From Bradyrhizobium sp. SZCCT0231 (lineage in GTDB: Bacteria; Pseudomonadota; Alphaproteobacteria; Rhizobiales; Xanthobacteraceae): 64,000 bases of DNA. Below, in pieces: positions 44,004 to 52,315 of the stretch. The notes beneath the pieces are model-generated. The model did not search any database, was not told the origin of the DNA, and was given only the letters and a program-made list of their open reading frames with translations. The translations under genes were made by a program, and so were the position numbers. The stretch covers positions 372,001 through 436,000 of the forward strand of contig NZ_JAFCKP010000001.1 of the NCBI RefSeq assembly GCF_018130245.1. The letters are read 5' to 3'. Position 1 is the stretch's first letter; every line of letters begins with the position of its first letter.

Positions 44004-45192
44004 ACCCCGCGCCCCGGTGTCGCACCGGAAACTGGGCATCTTCGGCGTGGTGGCGCTGATTGCGGCAGGCCTCGTCGTGGGCACCGGCATCAGGGCCCGC
44101 GAGGAGCAGGGCTCCAGGCTGAAAGAATGGACTGACGACCAGGCCGTTCCCAGCGTGGCGGTGACGCTGCCCAGCGCCAAGGACCTCAACGCCACCATCG
44201 ATCTGCCGGGCCGGCTGGAAGCCTACTACCGCGCGCCGATCTTCGCGCGCGTGTCGGGCTACCTGAAGAGCTGGAGTGCCGACATCGGTGCCCGCGTCAA
44301 GGCCGGCCAGGTGATTGCCGAGATCGAGGCGCCCGACCTCGATCAGCAGCTGCTGCAGGCCCGCGCCGATCTCGCCAGCCAGCAGGCCAGCGCCAGGTTG
44401 TCGGAAGCGACGCTGAACCGGCGCAAGACGCTGGTCGCCTCCAACTTCGTCTCCGCGCAGGAGATCGACGAGCGCACCGCCGATCTCTCCAACAAGAACG
44501 CCGCCGTCAATTCGGGCAAGGCCAATGTCGAGCGGTTGGAAGCGCTCGCCGGCTACAAGAAGATCGCCGCGCCGTTCGACGGCGTCGTCACCGCGCGCGA
44601 CACCGACGTCGGCGCGCTGATCAATGCCGGCGGCGGCTCGGGTCCGGCGATGTTCGTGATCTCCGACATCACCAAGCTGCGCGTCTACGTCAACGCGCCC
44701 CAGAACTACGTGCCGGCGATCAAGATCGGCGCCAAGGCCACGATCACGCTGCCGGAATATCCCAATCGGACTTTTCAGGCGACGGTGGAAGCGTCCTCGC
44801 AGGCCGTCGACGTCGCCTCGGGCACGACACGGATGCAGCTTGGATTGGACAACTCTTTGGGCGAGCTGATGCCCGGCGGCTACGCCAGCGTGAAGCTGAG
44901 CCTCCAGCGCGACTCCGCGCCGCTCAGCATTCCCGCCAGCGCCTTGATTTTCAACGGCAGCGGCCTGCGCGTTGCGACCGTCGGCGCGGACGACAAGGTG
45001 CTGTTCAAGCAGGTGGCCATCGCCCGCGACCTCGGCCGCGAGATCGAGTTGGCCTCGGGCATCGCGCCGGACGATCGCGTCATCACCGCCCCGCCGGACG
45101 GCCTCTCTGATGGCGATCAGGTGCGCGTCGTCGGTGCGGGTGCCAAGGGCAAGCCGACAACCGCGTCGGAGAAGCAGGCGCCGAAGAGCTGA
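43990..45192 (+). CDS. RND efflux periplasmic adaptor subunit (membrane fusion protein)
   Basis: 400 residues. One N-terminal span (about 15-35); lipoyl halves in RLEAYYRAPIFARVSGYL and YKKIAAPFDGVVTARDTDVG; an alpha-hairpin between them (about 105-180); then beta-barrel and membrane-proximal domains. It links the RND pump to an outer-membrane channel. The gene order pump-adaptor is the reverse of mexAB-type operons. The start overlaps the pump gene by 14 bases. Confidence 0.92.
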   Translation: MSPTEPRAPVSHRKLGIFGVVALIAAGLVVGTGIRAREEQGSRLKEWTDDQAVPSVAVTLPSAKDLNATIDLPGRLEAYYRAPIFARVSGYLKSWSADIGARVKAGQVIAEIEAPDLDQQLLQARADLASQQASARLSEATLNRRKTLVASNFVSAQEIDERTADLSNKNAAVNSGKANVERLEALAGYKKIAAPFDGVVTARDTDVGALINAGGGSGPAMFVISDITKLRVYVNAPQNYVPAIKIGAKATITLPEYPNRTFQATVEASSQAVDVASGTTRMQLGLDNSLGELMPGGYASVKLSLQRDSAPLSIPASALIFNGSGLRVATVGADDKVLFKQVAIARDLGREIELASGIAPDDRVITAPPDGLSDGDQVRVVGAGAKGKPTTASEKQAPKS

Positions 45193-45198
45193 GACGGT

Positions 45199-45329
45199 CT
45201 CGTGCCCCGGACGCAGCGCAGCATGCAATGAAGTCTCGTAGGGTGGGCAAAGGCGCGCTTGCGCCGTGCCCACCAACCCTTTCCGATCACATGAAGATGG
45301 TGGGCACGCTTCGCTTTGCCCACCCTACG
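45199..45329. repeat. Composite repeat: broken CCCCGGACGC element joined to a GTAGGGTGGG element
   Basis: CTCGTGCCCCGGACGCAGCG (45199-45218 region) is the left end of the family found at 12194 and 19610, but no right end follows. Instead a complete element with ends CGTAGGGTGGGCAAAG / CTTTGCCCACCCTACG occupies 45237-45329. It separates convergent genes. Confidence 0.8.
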
Positions 45330-45332
45330 AGA

Positions 45333-46841
45333 TCACGCCACCCGCCACTCCGGCACGCCATCCGCGGCCATCTTGATCTCGCCGAGCGAGCCCACCGGCG
45401 TGCGGTCCATGTCGAGCAGATGCGCCAGCGTCGCGCCATCGCTCGCCGGAATCCGCGCCAGCATGCGGCGATCGTCCTGCGTCCGCAACATCACCACGCC
45501 GTGCTCGACATCGCCGCCGCGGCCGTAGAGCACCGTAAAGCTCTCGACCTTGCCCTTGCCGTTTGCCTCCGTCACGAACTCCGGCACCGCGCGCTTGTTG
45601 CGGTCGGCTTCGCCTTGCACGCTCGTCTCCTGCGCCAGCGCTTCGCGCGGCGGCGTCTTCGAGACCACCAGCGCATGATGCTTGGTGACGAAGCCGCCTT
45701 GCCCATAGAGCAGGCCGAGCCTGGCACCGTCCCGCACACGCCGCACCATCGCACAGGCCGCGTGCGTCATGTAGGTGTTGAGCGGAGCGCCGAAGAAGGT
45801 CAGCCCGCCGGTCACGGTCGGTTGTACGTCGGGGCCCAGGCCCAGCGTCCGCCGCGCCATCTTGGGCACGCACGGAAAGCAGCTGTAGAGCTCGATCGCG
45901 TCGAACTGCTTGCCGTCGCCGCCGGCGAGGTCGATCACGGCTTTCAGCACCGCGTTCTGCGGATGGCTCTCGTAAAATTGGTCGCGGAGCAGATAGTCGC
46001 GCGGCTCCTCCGCCGAGGCGCCGCCGAGCGGATAGACCAGTTTGTCCTCGGGAATCCCGGCCGCGCGCGCCTTGGCAAGGCTCGTCAGCAGCAGCGCGCC
46101 GCCCATGTTGACGCTGGGATTGGCGACCATGAGCTTGTTGTAGGGCCAGGCGATCAGGCGGTTGTCGGTGGTCGGCGTCGTGATCTCCTCCGGCGCATAG
46201 CGCCGCTTCAGCCAGGCATTGGGATTTTGCGCTGCGGCTTCCGAATAACGCGACCACAGCGTGCCGGACTCCGCCATCGCCTCGCGCGGCGTCTGCCCCC
46301 AATGCGCGGAGGAGGCCGCTTCATAGAACGGATAGACCGTGACGGGGCGGAACACGCCGAGCTTCACCGCCAAGGGCTTCTGGAACGCCGCGCCGCGCTT
46401 GGGCTCCTCGACGTCATGCGCGAACGGCGTCCACGGCAGCTTGACGTCGGTACGCTCCGCCTTGGTCGCGGTCGACTGCGCCTCCGCCCCGCACACCGCG
46501 GCCACGCTGCATTCGCCGCGCGCGATGCGCTTGGCCGCCTCGTGGATGTAGCGGATCGGGCTCTCGCCGCCGACCGGGCCGTAGTAGCAATGCGCGGGCG
46601 AGATGCCGATGCGCTCAGCCAAAAGCTTCTCCGGATCGCGATAGCGCCAGCTCAGGAAATTGACGACGTCGAGCGACTGCACCTCGCCGAGCAGCTTTGC
46701 GCCGGCGTCGGCTTCGGCGCGTCGCAGTGCCTGTTCCAAGAGATCGAGCGGCTCGAGGCCGTCGGTGATCTCGTTCGGCCGGTCGACGATCTCGCCGATG
46801 CCGACGATGACGGGGATGTGGTCTTCGGGGGTATTGATCAT
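45333..46841 (-). CDS. Thiolase-like acetyl-CoA acetyltransferase family protein
   Basis: 502 residues. N-terminus PEDHIPVIVGIGEIVDRPNE; the thiolase fold is seen in GECSVAAVCGAEAQST and, at the C-terminal half, FDAIELYSCFPCVPKMARR and THHAACAM-like (MTHAACAMVRRV) segments. The nucleophilic Cys lies at VAAVCGAE rather than in the classic CASG motif, so true thiolase activity is uncertain. The ATG at 46841 follows AAGAGA; the open frame upstream runs through a repeat and a remnant gene in another frame. A nitronate monooxygenase remnant sits 17 bp upstream. Confidence 0.82.
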   Translation of the reverse strand: MINTPEDHIPVIVGIGEIVDRPNEITDGLEPLDLLEQALRRAEADAGAKLLGEVQSLDVVNFLSWRYRDPEKLLAERIGISPAHCYYGPVGGESPIRYIHEAAKRIARGECSVAAVCGAEAQSTATKAERTDVKLPWTPFAHDVEEPKRGAAFQKPLAVKLGVFRPVTVYPFYEAASSAHWGQTPREAMAESGTLWSRYSEAAAQNPNAWLKRRYAPEEITTPTTDNRLIAWPYNKLMVANPSVNMGGALLLTSLAKARAAGIPEDKLVYPLGGASAEEPRDYLLRDQFYESHPQNAVLKAVIDLAGGDGKQFDAIELYSCFPCVPKMARRTLGLGPDVQPTVTGGLTFFGAPLNTYMTHAACAMVRRVRDGARLGLLYGQGGFVTKHHALVVSKTPPREALAQETSVQGEADRNKRAVPEFVTEANGKGKVESFTVLYGRGGDVEHGVVMLRTQDDRRMLARIPASDGATLAHLLDMDRTPVGSLGEIKMAADGVPEWRVA

Positions 46842-46858
46842 TTCTCTTGCTTTACGTT

Positions 46859-47029
46859 TCAGATCTCGGGCACGCCGTCGCCCTTCGAGGGCCGCTGAAG
46901 AAGCGGCCACCTCTGGCGACAATGGCTTCGCCATTGCGCGGGGCTGACGGCGGCGACGACGTCGCGGCAATGGCTGAAGGCGAGCAGCGGGAACTCGATC
47001 CCCAGCATGTCGCAGATCGGCGATTTCAT
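46859..47029 (-). pseudogene. Nitronate monooxygenase-like gene remnant (first 29 codons, then repeat)
   Basis: The frame opens MKSPICDMLGIEFPLLAFSH and continues CRDVVAAVS, matching the N-terminus of nitronate monooxygenase/2-nitropropane dioxygenase family proteins as I recall them (next expected residues are AGGFGVLGA). At codon 30 it passes into a hairpin-rich repeat and stops after 56 codons. A good GGGAGAGAG ribosome site remains. Family members are about 320-380 residues, so most of the enzyme is lost. It is the first frame of the thiolase transcript. Confidence 0.75.
46880..46936. repeat. Three-hairpin intergenic repeat inside the nitronate monooxygenase remnant
   Basis: Three palindromes in a row: GCCCT-TCG-AGGGC (46880-46892), GGCCGCT-GAAGA-AGCGGCC (46890-46908) and CAATGGC-TTC-GCCATTG (46920-46936). 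It begins six bases past the last recognisable monooxygenase codon. Confidence 0.75.
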
Positions 47030-47188
47030 GGCTCTCTCCCGGCGGCTGCCTTCGCGTTCTCGTTGCTTTCGCTGGCAAAGCAGAGTGACGCTAGCCGATC
47101 GATGACATGCCGGATTCGGCGAGGCATCTTGTGTATAGACGTCGCGCTCTATCCGCGGGCCGCAGTCCGCGGCGTCCTAAGTGACGAC

Positions 47189-47292
47189 GTCATTCCGGGG
47201 CTCGCGTCAGAGAGAACCCGGAATCCATTTTTCAGAGCATTCCTGGCGCTGCGATGGATTCCGGGCTCGCCCTGCGGGCGCCCCGGAATGAC
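47189..47292. repeat. Palindromic intergenic element, GTCATTCCGGGGC family
   Basis: Left GTCATTCCGGGGC, right CCCCGGAATGAC, inner CCCGGAATCCAT / ATGGATTCCGGG. Related copies at 53691 and 58096. It lies in a 386-bp gap (47030-47415) between divergent units; the rest of the gap shows no gene. Confidence 0.88.
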
Positions 47293-47415
47293 GGCGGCGA
47301 GGGGGTGCCATGACAAAACGCAGAGTTGCCCCGTCCGGCAATGCATTTCGGCGCCCTTGTCATCCGCCGTTTGCGGGCTAATTAATGCAGGCGCATCTTT
47401 TTGCCGGAGCCCCGC

Positions 47416-48291
47416 ATGACCGACACCCCCGCCTACGTGCCGCCCAAAGTCTGGACCTGGAACAAGGAGAATGGCGGGCAGTTCGCCAACATCAACCGCC
47501 CGATCGCCGGCCCCACTCACGACGAGGAGCTGCCGGTCGGCAAGCACCCCCTCCAGCTCTATTCGCTGGCGACGCCGAACGGGGTGAAGGTGACGGTGAT
47601 GCTGGAGGAGCTCCTGGCGCTCGGCCACAAGGGGGCCGAATACGACGCCTGGCTGATCAGGATCGGCAATGGCGACCAGTTCGGCAGCGGCTTCGTCGAC
47701 ATCAATCCGAATTCCAAGATTCCGGCGCTGATGGACCGCTCCGGACCCGAGCCGATCCGTGTGTTCGAGTCCGGCTCGATCCTGTTCTACCTCGCCGAGA
47801 AGTTCGGCGCCTTCCTGCCGAAGGACATCAAGACCCGCACCGAGGCGATGTCCTGGCTGTTCTGGCAAATGGGCAGCGCGCCCTATCTCGGCGGCGGCTT
47901 CGGCCACTTCTACGCCTATGCGCCGACCAAGATCGAATACGCCATCGACCGTTTCGCGATGGAGACCAAGCGCCAGCTCGACGTGCTCGACCGGCGCCTT
48001 GCCGACAACGAATATCTCGCGGGCAAGGAGTACACCATCGCCGACATGGCGGTGTGGCCCTGGTATGGCGCGCTCGCCAAGGGGCTGGTCTATGGCGCCG
48101 GCGAATTCCTCTCGGTGCAGGATTACAAGAATGTGCAGCGCTGGACCGACCAGATCGCCAAGCGTCCGGCTGTGAAGCGCGGCCGCATGGTCAACCGCGT
48201 CTCCGGCGACCCCGCCAGCCAGCTCCACGAGCGTCACGACGCATCCGATTTCGAGACGAAGACGCAGGACAAGCTCGTGCCCGCGACGTAG
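47416..48291 (+). CDS. yghU: Glutathione S-transferase family protein (YghU-like)
   Basis: 291 residues. The long N-terminal extension TPAYVPPKVWTWNKENGGQF before the thioredoxin-like domain, followed by QLYSLATPNGVKVTVMLEEL and FVDINPNSKIPALMDRSG, is that of E. coli YghU/YfcG nu-class enzymes, which show disulfide-bond reductase and peroxidase activity. VFESGSILFYLAEKFG closes the glutathione site. The ATG at 47416 has CCGGAGCC upstream. It appears monocistronic. Confidence 0.88.
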   Translation: MTDTPAYVPPKVWTWNKENGGQFANINRPIAGPTHDEELPVGKHPLQLYSLATPNGVKVTVMLEELLALGHKGAEYDAWLIRIGNGDQFGSGFVDINPNSKIPALMDRSGPEPIRVFESGSILFYLAEKFGAFLPKDIKTRTEAMSWLFWQMGSAPYLGGGFGHFYAYAPTKIEYAIDRFAMETKRQLDVLDRRLADNEYLAGKEYTIADMAVWPWYGALAKGLVYGAGEFLSVQDYKNVQRWTDQIAKRPAVKRGRMVNRVSGDPASQLHERHDASDFETKTQDKLVPAT

Positions 48292-48350
48292 TGCGGTGCT
48301 TTCTTCGCCTCTCCCCGCCTGCGGGGAGAACTCGAATTCGATCGCAGCTT

Positions 48351-48471
48351 CGTAGGGTGGGCAAAGCGCGCCGTAGCTCGAAGAGCGAAGGCGGAAGCGT
48401 GCCCACCATTTCTTGCGCCGGCCACGATGGTGGGCACGGCGCGCGAAGAGCGCGCCTTTGCCCACCCTACG
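48351..48471. repeat. Palindromic intergenic element, GTAGGGTGGG family
   Basis: Ends CGTAGGGTGGGCAAAG / CTTTGCCCACCCTACG, inner CGTGCCCACCAT / ATGGTGGGCACG. It lies between convergent genes and ends 12 bp before the acyl-CoA dehydrogenase stop. Confidence 0.9.
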
Positions 48472-48483
48472 GCATCTCGTCGA

Positions 48484-49761
48484 TCACGCCATGCTCAGCT
48501 CGTGGCGTCCCACCACCATCCAGTGCACCTCGTCCGGACCGTCGGCAAAGCGCAGGTGCCGCACATCCTGGTACATCTCGGCGAGCGGGGTCCAGTGCGA
48601 GATGCCGGTGGCGCCGTGCATCTGGATCGCCTGGTCGATGATCTTGCAGGCGCGCTCGGGCACCATGGCCTTGACCATGGAGACCCAGACGCGGGCCTCC
48701 TTGTTGCCCAGCACGTCCATCGCCTTGGCGGCCTTCAGCACCATCAGCCGCATCGCCTCGATCTCGCAGCGCGCCTGCGCGATGATCTGCATGTTGCCGC
48801 CGAGATGGGCGATCTTCTTGCCGAAGGCCTCGCGGGTCAGGCCACGCTGCACCATGAGATCGAGCGCCTTCTCCGCCTTGCCGATGGTGCGCATGCAGTG
48901 ATGGATGCGGCCCGGCCCGAGGCGGAGCTGCGAGATCTCGAAACCGCGGCCTTCGCCGAGCAGCATGTTCTCCTTGGGGACTCGCACATTGTTGAAGCGC
49001 ATATGCATGTGGCCGCGCGGGGCGTGATCCTGGCCGAACACGTACATCGGGCCGAGCACCTCGACACCGGGCGTGTCGCGCGGCACCAGGATCTGCGACT
49101 GCTGCTTGCTCGGCGGTGCATCGGGATTGGTCTTCACCATCACGATGAGGATCTTGCAGCGGGGATCGCCGAGACCCGAGATGTAGTATTTCTCGCCGTT
49201 GATCACCCATTCGTCGCCGACGAGCTTGGCGGTGGTCGAGATGTTCTTGGCGTCGGAGGAGGCGACGTTCGGCTCGGTCATGACATAGGCCGAACGGATC
49301 TCGCCGTTGAGCAGCGGCTTCAGCCACTTCTCCTTCTGCTCCTTGGTGCCGACGCGCTCCAGCACCTCCATGTTGCCGGTGTCGGGCGCCGAGCAGTTCA
49401 TGGTTTCCGAAGCCAGTGGGCTCTTGCCGAGCTCGGCCGCGATGTAGGCGTAGTCGAGATTCTTCAGGCCCTGGCCGGTCTCGTCATCGGGCAGGAAGAA
49501 ATTCCACAAGCCTTCCTGCTTGGCCTTGTTCTTGGCCTTCTCCAGCACCTCGAGCTGCTTCGGCGTAAAGCTCCAGCGATCCGCCTTGCCTTCGCCCGCC
49601 TTGGCGAACTCGATCGACATCGGCTCGACGGTGTCGCGGATGAACTTCTTGACGTGGTCGTAGAGCGGCCGGACCTGGTCCGACATCCTGAGGTCGTTGA
49701 GCTCGTCGCCGGGATTGAGGGTGTAGTTGGTGGTGCGGGGAATGTAGGTGTGTTTTGTCAT
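48484..49761 (-). CDS. Acyl-CoA dehydrogenase family protein
   Basis: 425 residues. FAD/substrate segments YVMTEPNVASSDAKNI and GEKYYISGLGDPRCKI, then RIHHCMRTIGKAEKALDLM and IIDQAIQMHGATGISHWTPL in the C-terminal helical domain, are typical of ACAD10/11-like dehydrogenases. It would oxidise an acyl-CoA to the 2-enoyl-CoA and pass electrons to ETF. The ATG at 49761 follows GGGAGGAACA. It is separated from upstream genes by a 309-bp gap (49762-50070) that holds one repeat and no gene. Confidence 0.9.
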   Translation of the reverse strand: MTKHTYIPRTTNYTLNPGDELNDLRMSDQVRPLYDHVKKFIRDTVEPMSIEFAKAGEGKADRWSFTPKQLEVLEKAKNKAKQEGLWNFFLPDDETGQGLKNLDYAYIAAELGKSPLASETMNCSAPDTGNMEVLERVGTKEQKEKWLKPLLNGEIRSAYVMTEPNVASSDAKNISTTAKLVGDEWVINGEKYYISGLGDPRCKILIVMVKTNPDAPPSKQQSQILVPRDTPGVEVLGPMYVFGQDHAPRGHMHMRFNNVRVPKENMLLGEGRGFEISQLRLGPGRIHHCMRTIGKAEKALDLMVQRGLTREAFGKKIAHLGGNMQIIAQARCEIEAMRLMVLKAAKAMDVLGNKEARVWVSMVKAMVPERACKIIDQAIQMHGATGISHWTPLAEMYQDVRHLRFADGPDEVHWMVVGRHELSMA

Positions 49762-49937
49762 TGTTCCTCCCGGGGTCACTGCGATCACATTGGCCCGGAG
49801 AATAGTCGCAGCGCCGCCAAAGTGCGAGCGCGCATTTTTTCACGTAGCACCATGCCATGCGATGGAATATCGCGAGGCCGTTTGAAATGTTGTTTGAATG
49901 AAGGGGCGCTGGGCACGCCCGCGCCACACTCTCCGCC

Positions 49938-50056
49938 GTCATCGCCCGCCTAGTGCGCAATTGCGCACAGGGGCGGGCGATCCAGTACTCCGCGACGGCA
50001 GTGATTGAACAGAGTCGCTGCGGCGTACTGGATTCCCCGCCTTCGCGGGGAATGAC
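49938..50056. repeat. Palindromic intergenic element, GTCATCGCCCG family
   Basis: Begins GTCATCGCCCGCC and ends TTCGCGGGGAATGAC, with an inner TGCGCAATTGCGCA palindrome. The right half closely matches the copy at 32985. Confidence 0.85.
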
Positions 50057-50070
50057 AGCATCCTGAGCAA

Positions 50071-50451
50071 TCAGTTCGCCATCCGATGCATCGCGCAGAT
50101 CTTGTTGCCGTCGAGGTCGCGCAAGTAGGCCAGATAGAGCTTGCCGCCCGGGCCCTGGCGAATGCCGGGCGGATCCTCGATCGATTTCCCGCCGGCGGCG
50201 ACTCCGGTCTCGTGCCATTTGTCGACCTGCTCCGGGGAGTTGCAGGCAAAGCCGATCGTGCCGCCATTCGCGCAGGTCGCCGGTTCGCCGTTGATCGGCT
50301 TCGACACCGAGAACACGCCGGTCTTGGTGATGTAGAAGATGCGATGGCCGTCGACCCTGGCTGGCCGCACCTCGAGCGTGCTGAGCAGCTTGTCGTAGAA
50401 CGCCTTGGCCTTGTCCAGGTCGTTGGTGCCGATCATGACGTGTGAAAACAT
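50071..50451 (-). CDS. VOC family (glyoxalase/bleomycin-resistance-like) protein
   Basis: 126 residues, one glyoxalase fold unit. It begins FSHVMIGTNDLDKAKAFYDK and ends YLRDLDGNKICAMHRM, the paired beta-alpha-beta-beta-beta motifs. The metal-site positions (His at FSH, Glu/His late) are partly present. Function unknown. The ATG at 50451 was chosen for the conserved start; the frame upstream runs into a repeat. Confidence 0.83.
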   Translation of the reverse strand: MFSHVMIGTNDLDKAKAFYDKLLSTLEVRPARVDGHRIFYITKTGVFSVSKPINGEPATCANGGTIGFACNSPEQVDKWHETGVAAGGKSIEDPPGIRQGPGGKLYLAYLRDLDGNKICAMHRMAN

Positions 50452-50485
50452 TTGCCCGTTCCCTCTGCGCTCACAAACCAGAAAC

Positions 50486-50575
50486 CGTAGGGTGGGCAAA
50501 GCGCAGCGTGCCCACCACCACACTTACAGATGCGTGTGGTGGGCACGGCGCAAAAGCGCCTTTGCCCACCCTACG
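50486..50575. repeat. Palindromic intergenic element, GTAGGGTGGG family
   Basis: Ends CGTAGGGTGGGCAAAG / CTTTGCCCACCCTACG with inner CGTGCCCACCACCACAC / GTGTGGTGGGCACG. It lies between the SDR stop and the VOC gene start. Confidence 0.9.
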
Positions 50576-50580
50576 AAATC

Positions 50581-51360
50581 TCAGAACGCCGTATAACCGC
50601 CGTCGATGACGAACGTATCCGCCGTGTGATACGACGACGCCTTGCTCATCAGATACACGGCGATGCCGCCGAAATCGGATGCCTCGCCGAAGCGCCGCAT
50701 CGGAATGCGCGGCATCACGTTGGCGACGAACTTGTCGTTGGCCATGAGCCCTGCGGTCATGTCGCTCTTGATCCAGCCTGGCAGGATCGCATTGGCCGTG
50801 ACGCCGTAACGCGCCAGCTCGACGCCGAGCGCGCGGACCAGCGCGTTGATGGCAGCCTTGGTCGCGGCATAATGTTCGTTGCGCGCGGTGCCGAAGATCG
50901 AGGCGAGGCTCGAGGTCGCGACGAGGCGGCCAAAGGGATCGCCGGCATTGGCGCGATCCGTCATGTGCTTGGCCGCAGCCTGGAACGCGTGGAACACGCC
51001 ATCGAGATTGGTCGCAAACATCGTGCGCCATTCTTCCTCGGTGCGTTCGATGAAGGAGCGCCGGCCGCCGCCGCCGATGCCGGCATTGGCGAAGCAGCCG
51101 TCGACGCGGCCGAAGGTGTCGAGCGTCGCCTTCATGGCGGCATTGACCGAGGCCGGGTCGGTGACGTCGCAGACGCGGCTGTCGATCTTGCCGGAAAGGC
51201 CGGCCAGGCTCGCGACAGCAGCCTTGTTCTTGTTAGCATTGCGGCCCCAGATCGAGACGTTGCAGCCCTGGGCCGCGAGCGCCTGCGCGATGCCGAGCCC
51301 GATGCCCCCATTGCCGCCGGTGATCACGGCGACGCGGCCGTTGAGGTCGAAAATAGTCAT
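50581..51360 (-). CDS. Short-chain dehydrogenase/reductase
   Basis: 259 residues. Cofactor motif VAVITGGNGGIGLGIAQALA at 10-29, CFANAGIGGGG, catalytic Tyr and Lys in HYAATKAAINALV, and C-terminal TADTFVIDGGYTAF. Classical SDR; substrate unknown, though its divergent neighbour is a crotonase. The ATG at 51360 is used; 16 extra codons upstream lack similarity. Confidence 0.88.
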   Translation of the reverse strand: MTIFDLNGRVAVITGGNGGIGLGIAQALAAQGCNVSIWGRNANKNKAAVASLAGLSGKIDSRVCDVTDPASVNAAMKATLDTFGRVDGCFANAGIGGGGRRSFIERTEEEWRTMFATNLDGVFHAFQAAAKHMTDRANAGDPFGRLVATSSLASIFGTARNEHYAATKAAINALVRALGVELARYGVTANAILPGWIKSDMTAGLMANDKFVANVMPRIPMRRFGEASDFGGIAVYLMSKASSYHTADTFVIDGGYTAF

Positions 51361-51526
51361 GGAGCGTTTCCCATATTTGGCATGGCGCGCGTCAGCCGCT
51401 GCGCACAAGATTGCTTGCTATGCTCCGATCACCATGGACAAGGTCGCGACAAAAATCAAATATGCGCCCCGGCAAAATGAATTCCGGTCTGCGAAACTGT
51501 CGCAGGCCGCAACTGACGAGGAAACC

Positions 51527-52315
51527 ATGCAGTTCAAACACGTCACGCTCGATTTCGATGGATCGGTCGCGATCCTCAAGCTCGACCATCAGGAGGTGAT
51601 GAACGCGGTCTCCGTGGATATGCTGGGAGGTCTCGCCGAGGCGCTCGATGCGATCGAGGAGAGGAAGGACGAGGTGCGCTGCGTGGTGCTGACCGGCGCG
51701 GGCCGCGCGTTCTGCACGGGCGCGAACCTGCAGGGCCGCAACAACCAGTCGAAGAAGACCAAGGCCGGCCTGACGCTGGAGACCGGCTTTCATCCCTTCC
51801 TGCGCCGTATCCGCAATCTGCACTGCCCGATCGTCACCGCGGTCAACGGTCCCGCCGCCGGCGCCGGCATGAGCTTCGCGCTGCTCGGCGACATGATCCT
51901 GTGCGCCCGCTCGGCCTATTTCCTGCAAGCCTTCCGCCGCATTGGCCTCGTGCCGGATTGCGGCTCGACCTGGCTCTTGCCGCGCCTCGTCGGCCGCGCG
52001 CGCTCGATCGAGCTGTCGCTGATGGGCGAGCGGCTGTCGGCCGAGAAGGCGCTGGAATGGGGCCTCGTCAACCGCGTCTACGATGACGGCGTGCTGATGG
52101 AGGAGGCGATGAAGCTTGCGCGCGAGCTCGCCAGCGGCCCGACGGTCGCACTGTCGCTGATCCGCAAGCTCTATTGGGACAGCCCGGAAAACTCCTTTGA
52201 GGATCAGCTCAATCTCGAATTCCAGTGTCAGCTTCGCGCCGGCGACACCCAGGATTTTCGCGAGGGCGTCGGCGCGTTTCTCGAGAAGCGTCCCGCGCAG
52301 TTCAAGGGCAAATGA
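51527..52315 (+). CDS. Enoyl-CoA hydratase/isomerase family protein (crotonase)
   Basis: 262 residues. Oxyanion-hole segments TGAGRAFCTGANLQG and VNGPAAGAGMSFALLGDMI are clear; LVPDCGSTWLLPRLVGRARS has Asp but not the paired Glu of classical hydratases, closer to PaaG-type isomerases. GAGGAAACC precedes the ATG. The stop overlaps the kinase-like gene (ATGA), making a three-gene operon with the two genes that follow. Confidence 0.88.
   Translation: MQFKHVTLDFDGSVAILKLDHQEVMNAVSVDMLGGLAEALDAIEERKDEVRCVVLTGAGRAFCTGANLQGRNNQSKKTKAGLTLETGFHPFLRRIRNLHCPIVTAVNGPAAGAGMSFALLGDMILCARSAYFLQAFRRIGLVPDCGSTWLLPRLVGRARSIELSLMGERLSAEKALEWGLVNRVYDDGVLMEEAMKLARELASGPTVALSLIRKLYWDSPENSFEDQLNLEFQCQLRAGDTQDFREGVGAFLEKRPAQFKGK

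Noticed and set aside
46842-47078. Long N-terminal extension of the thiolase-like protein
   Set aside because: The 79 extra codons read through the hairpin repeat and out of frame through the monooxygenase remnant; the ATG at 46841 has its own ribosome site and the conserved start.
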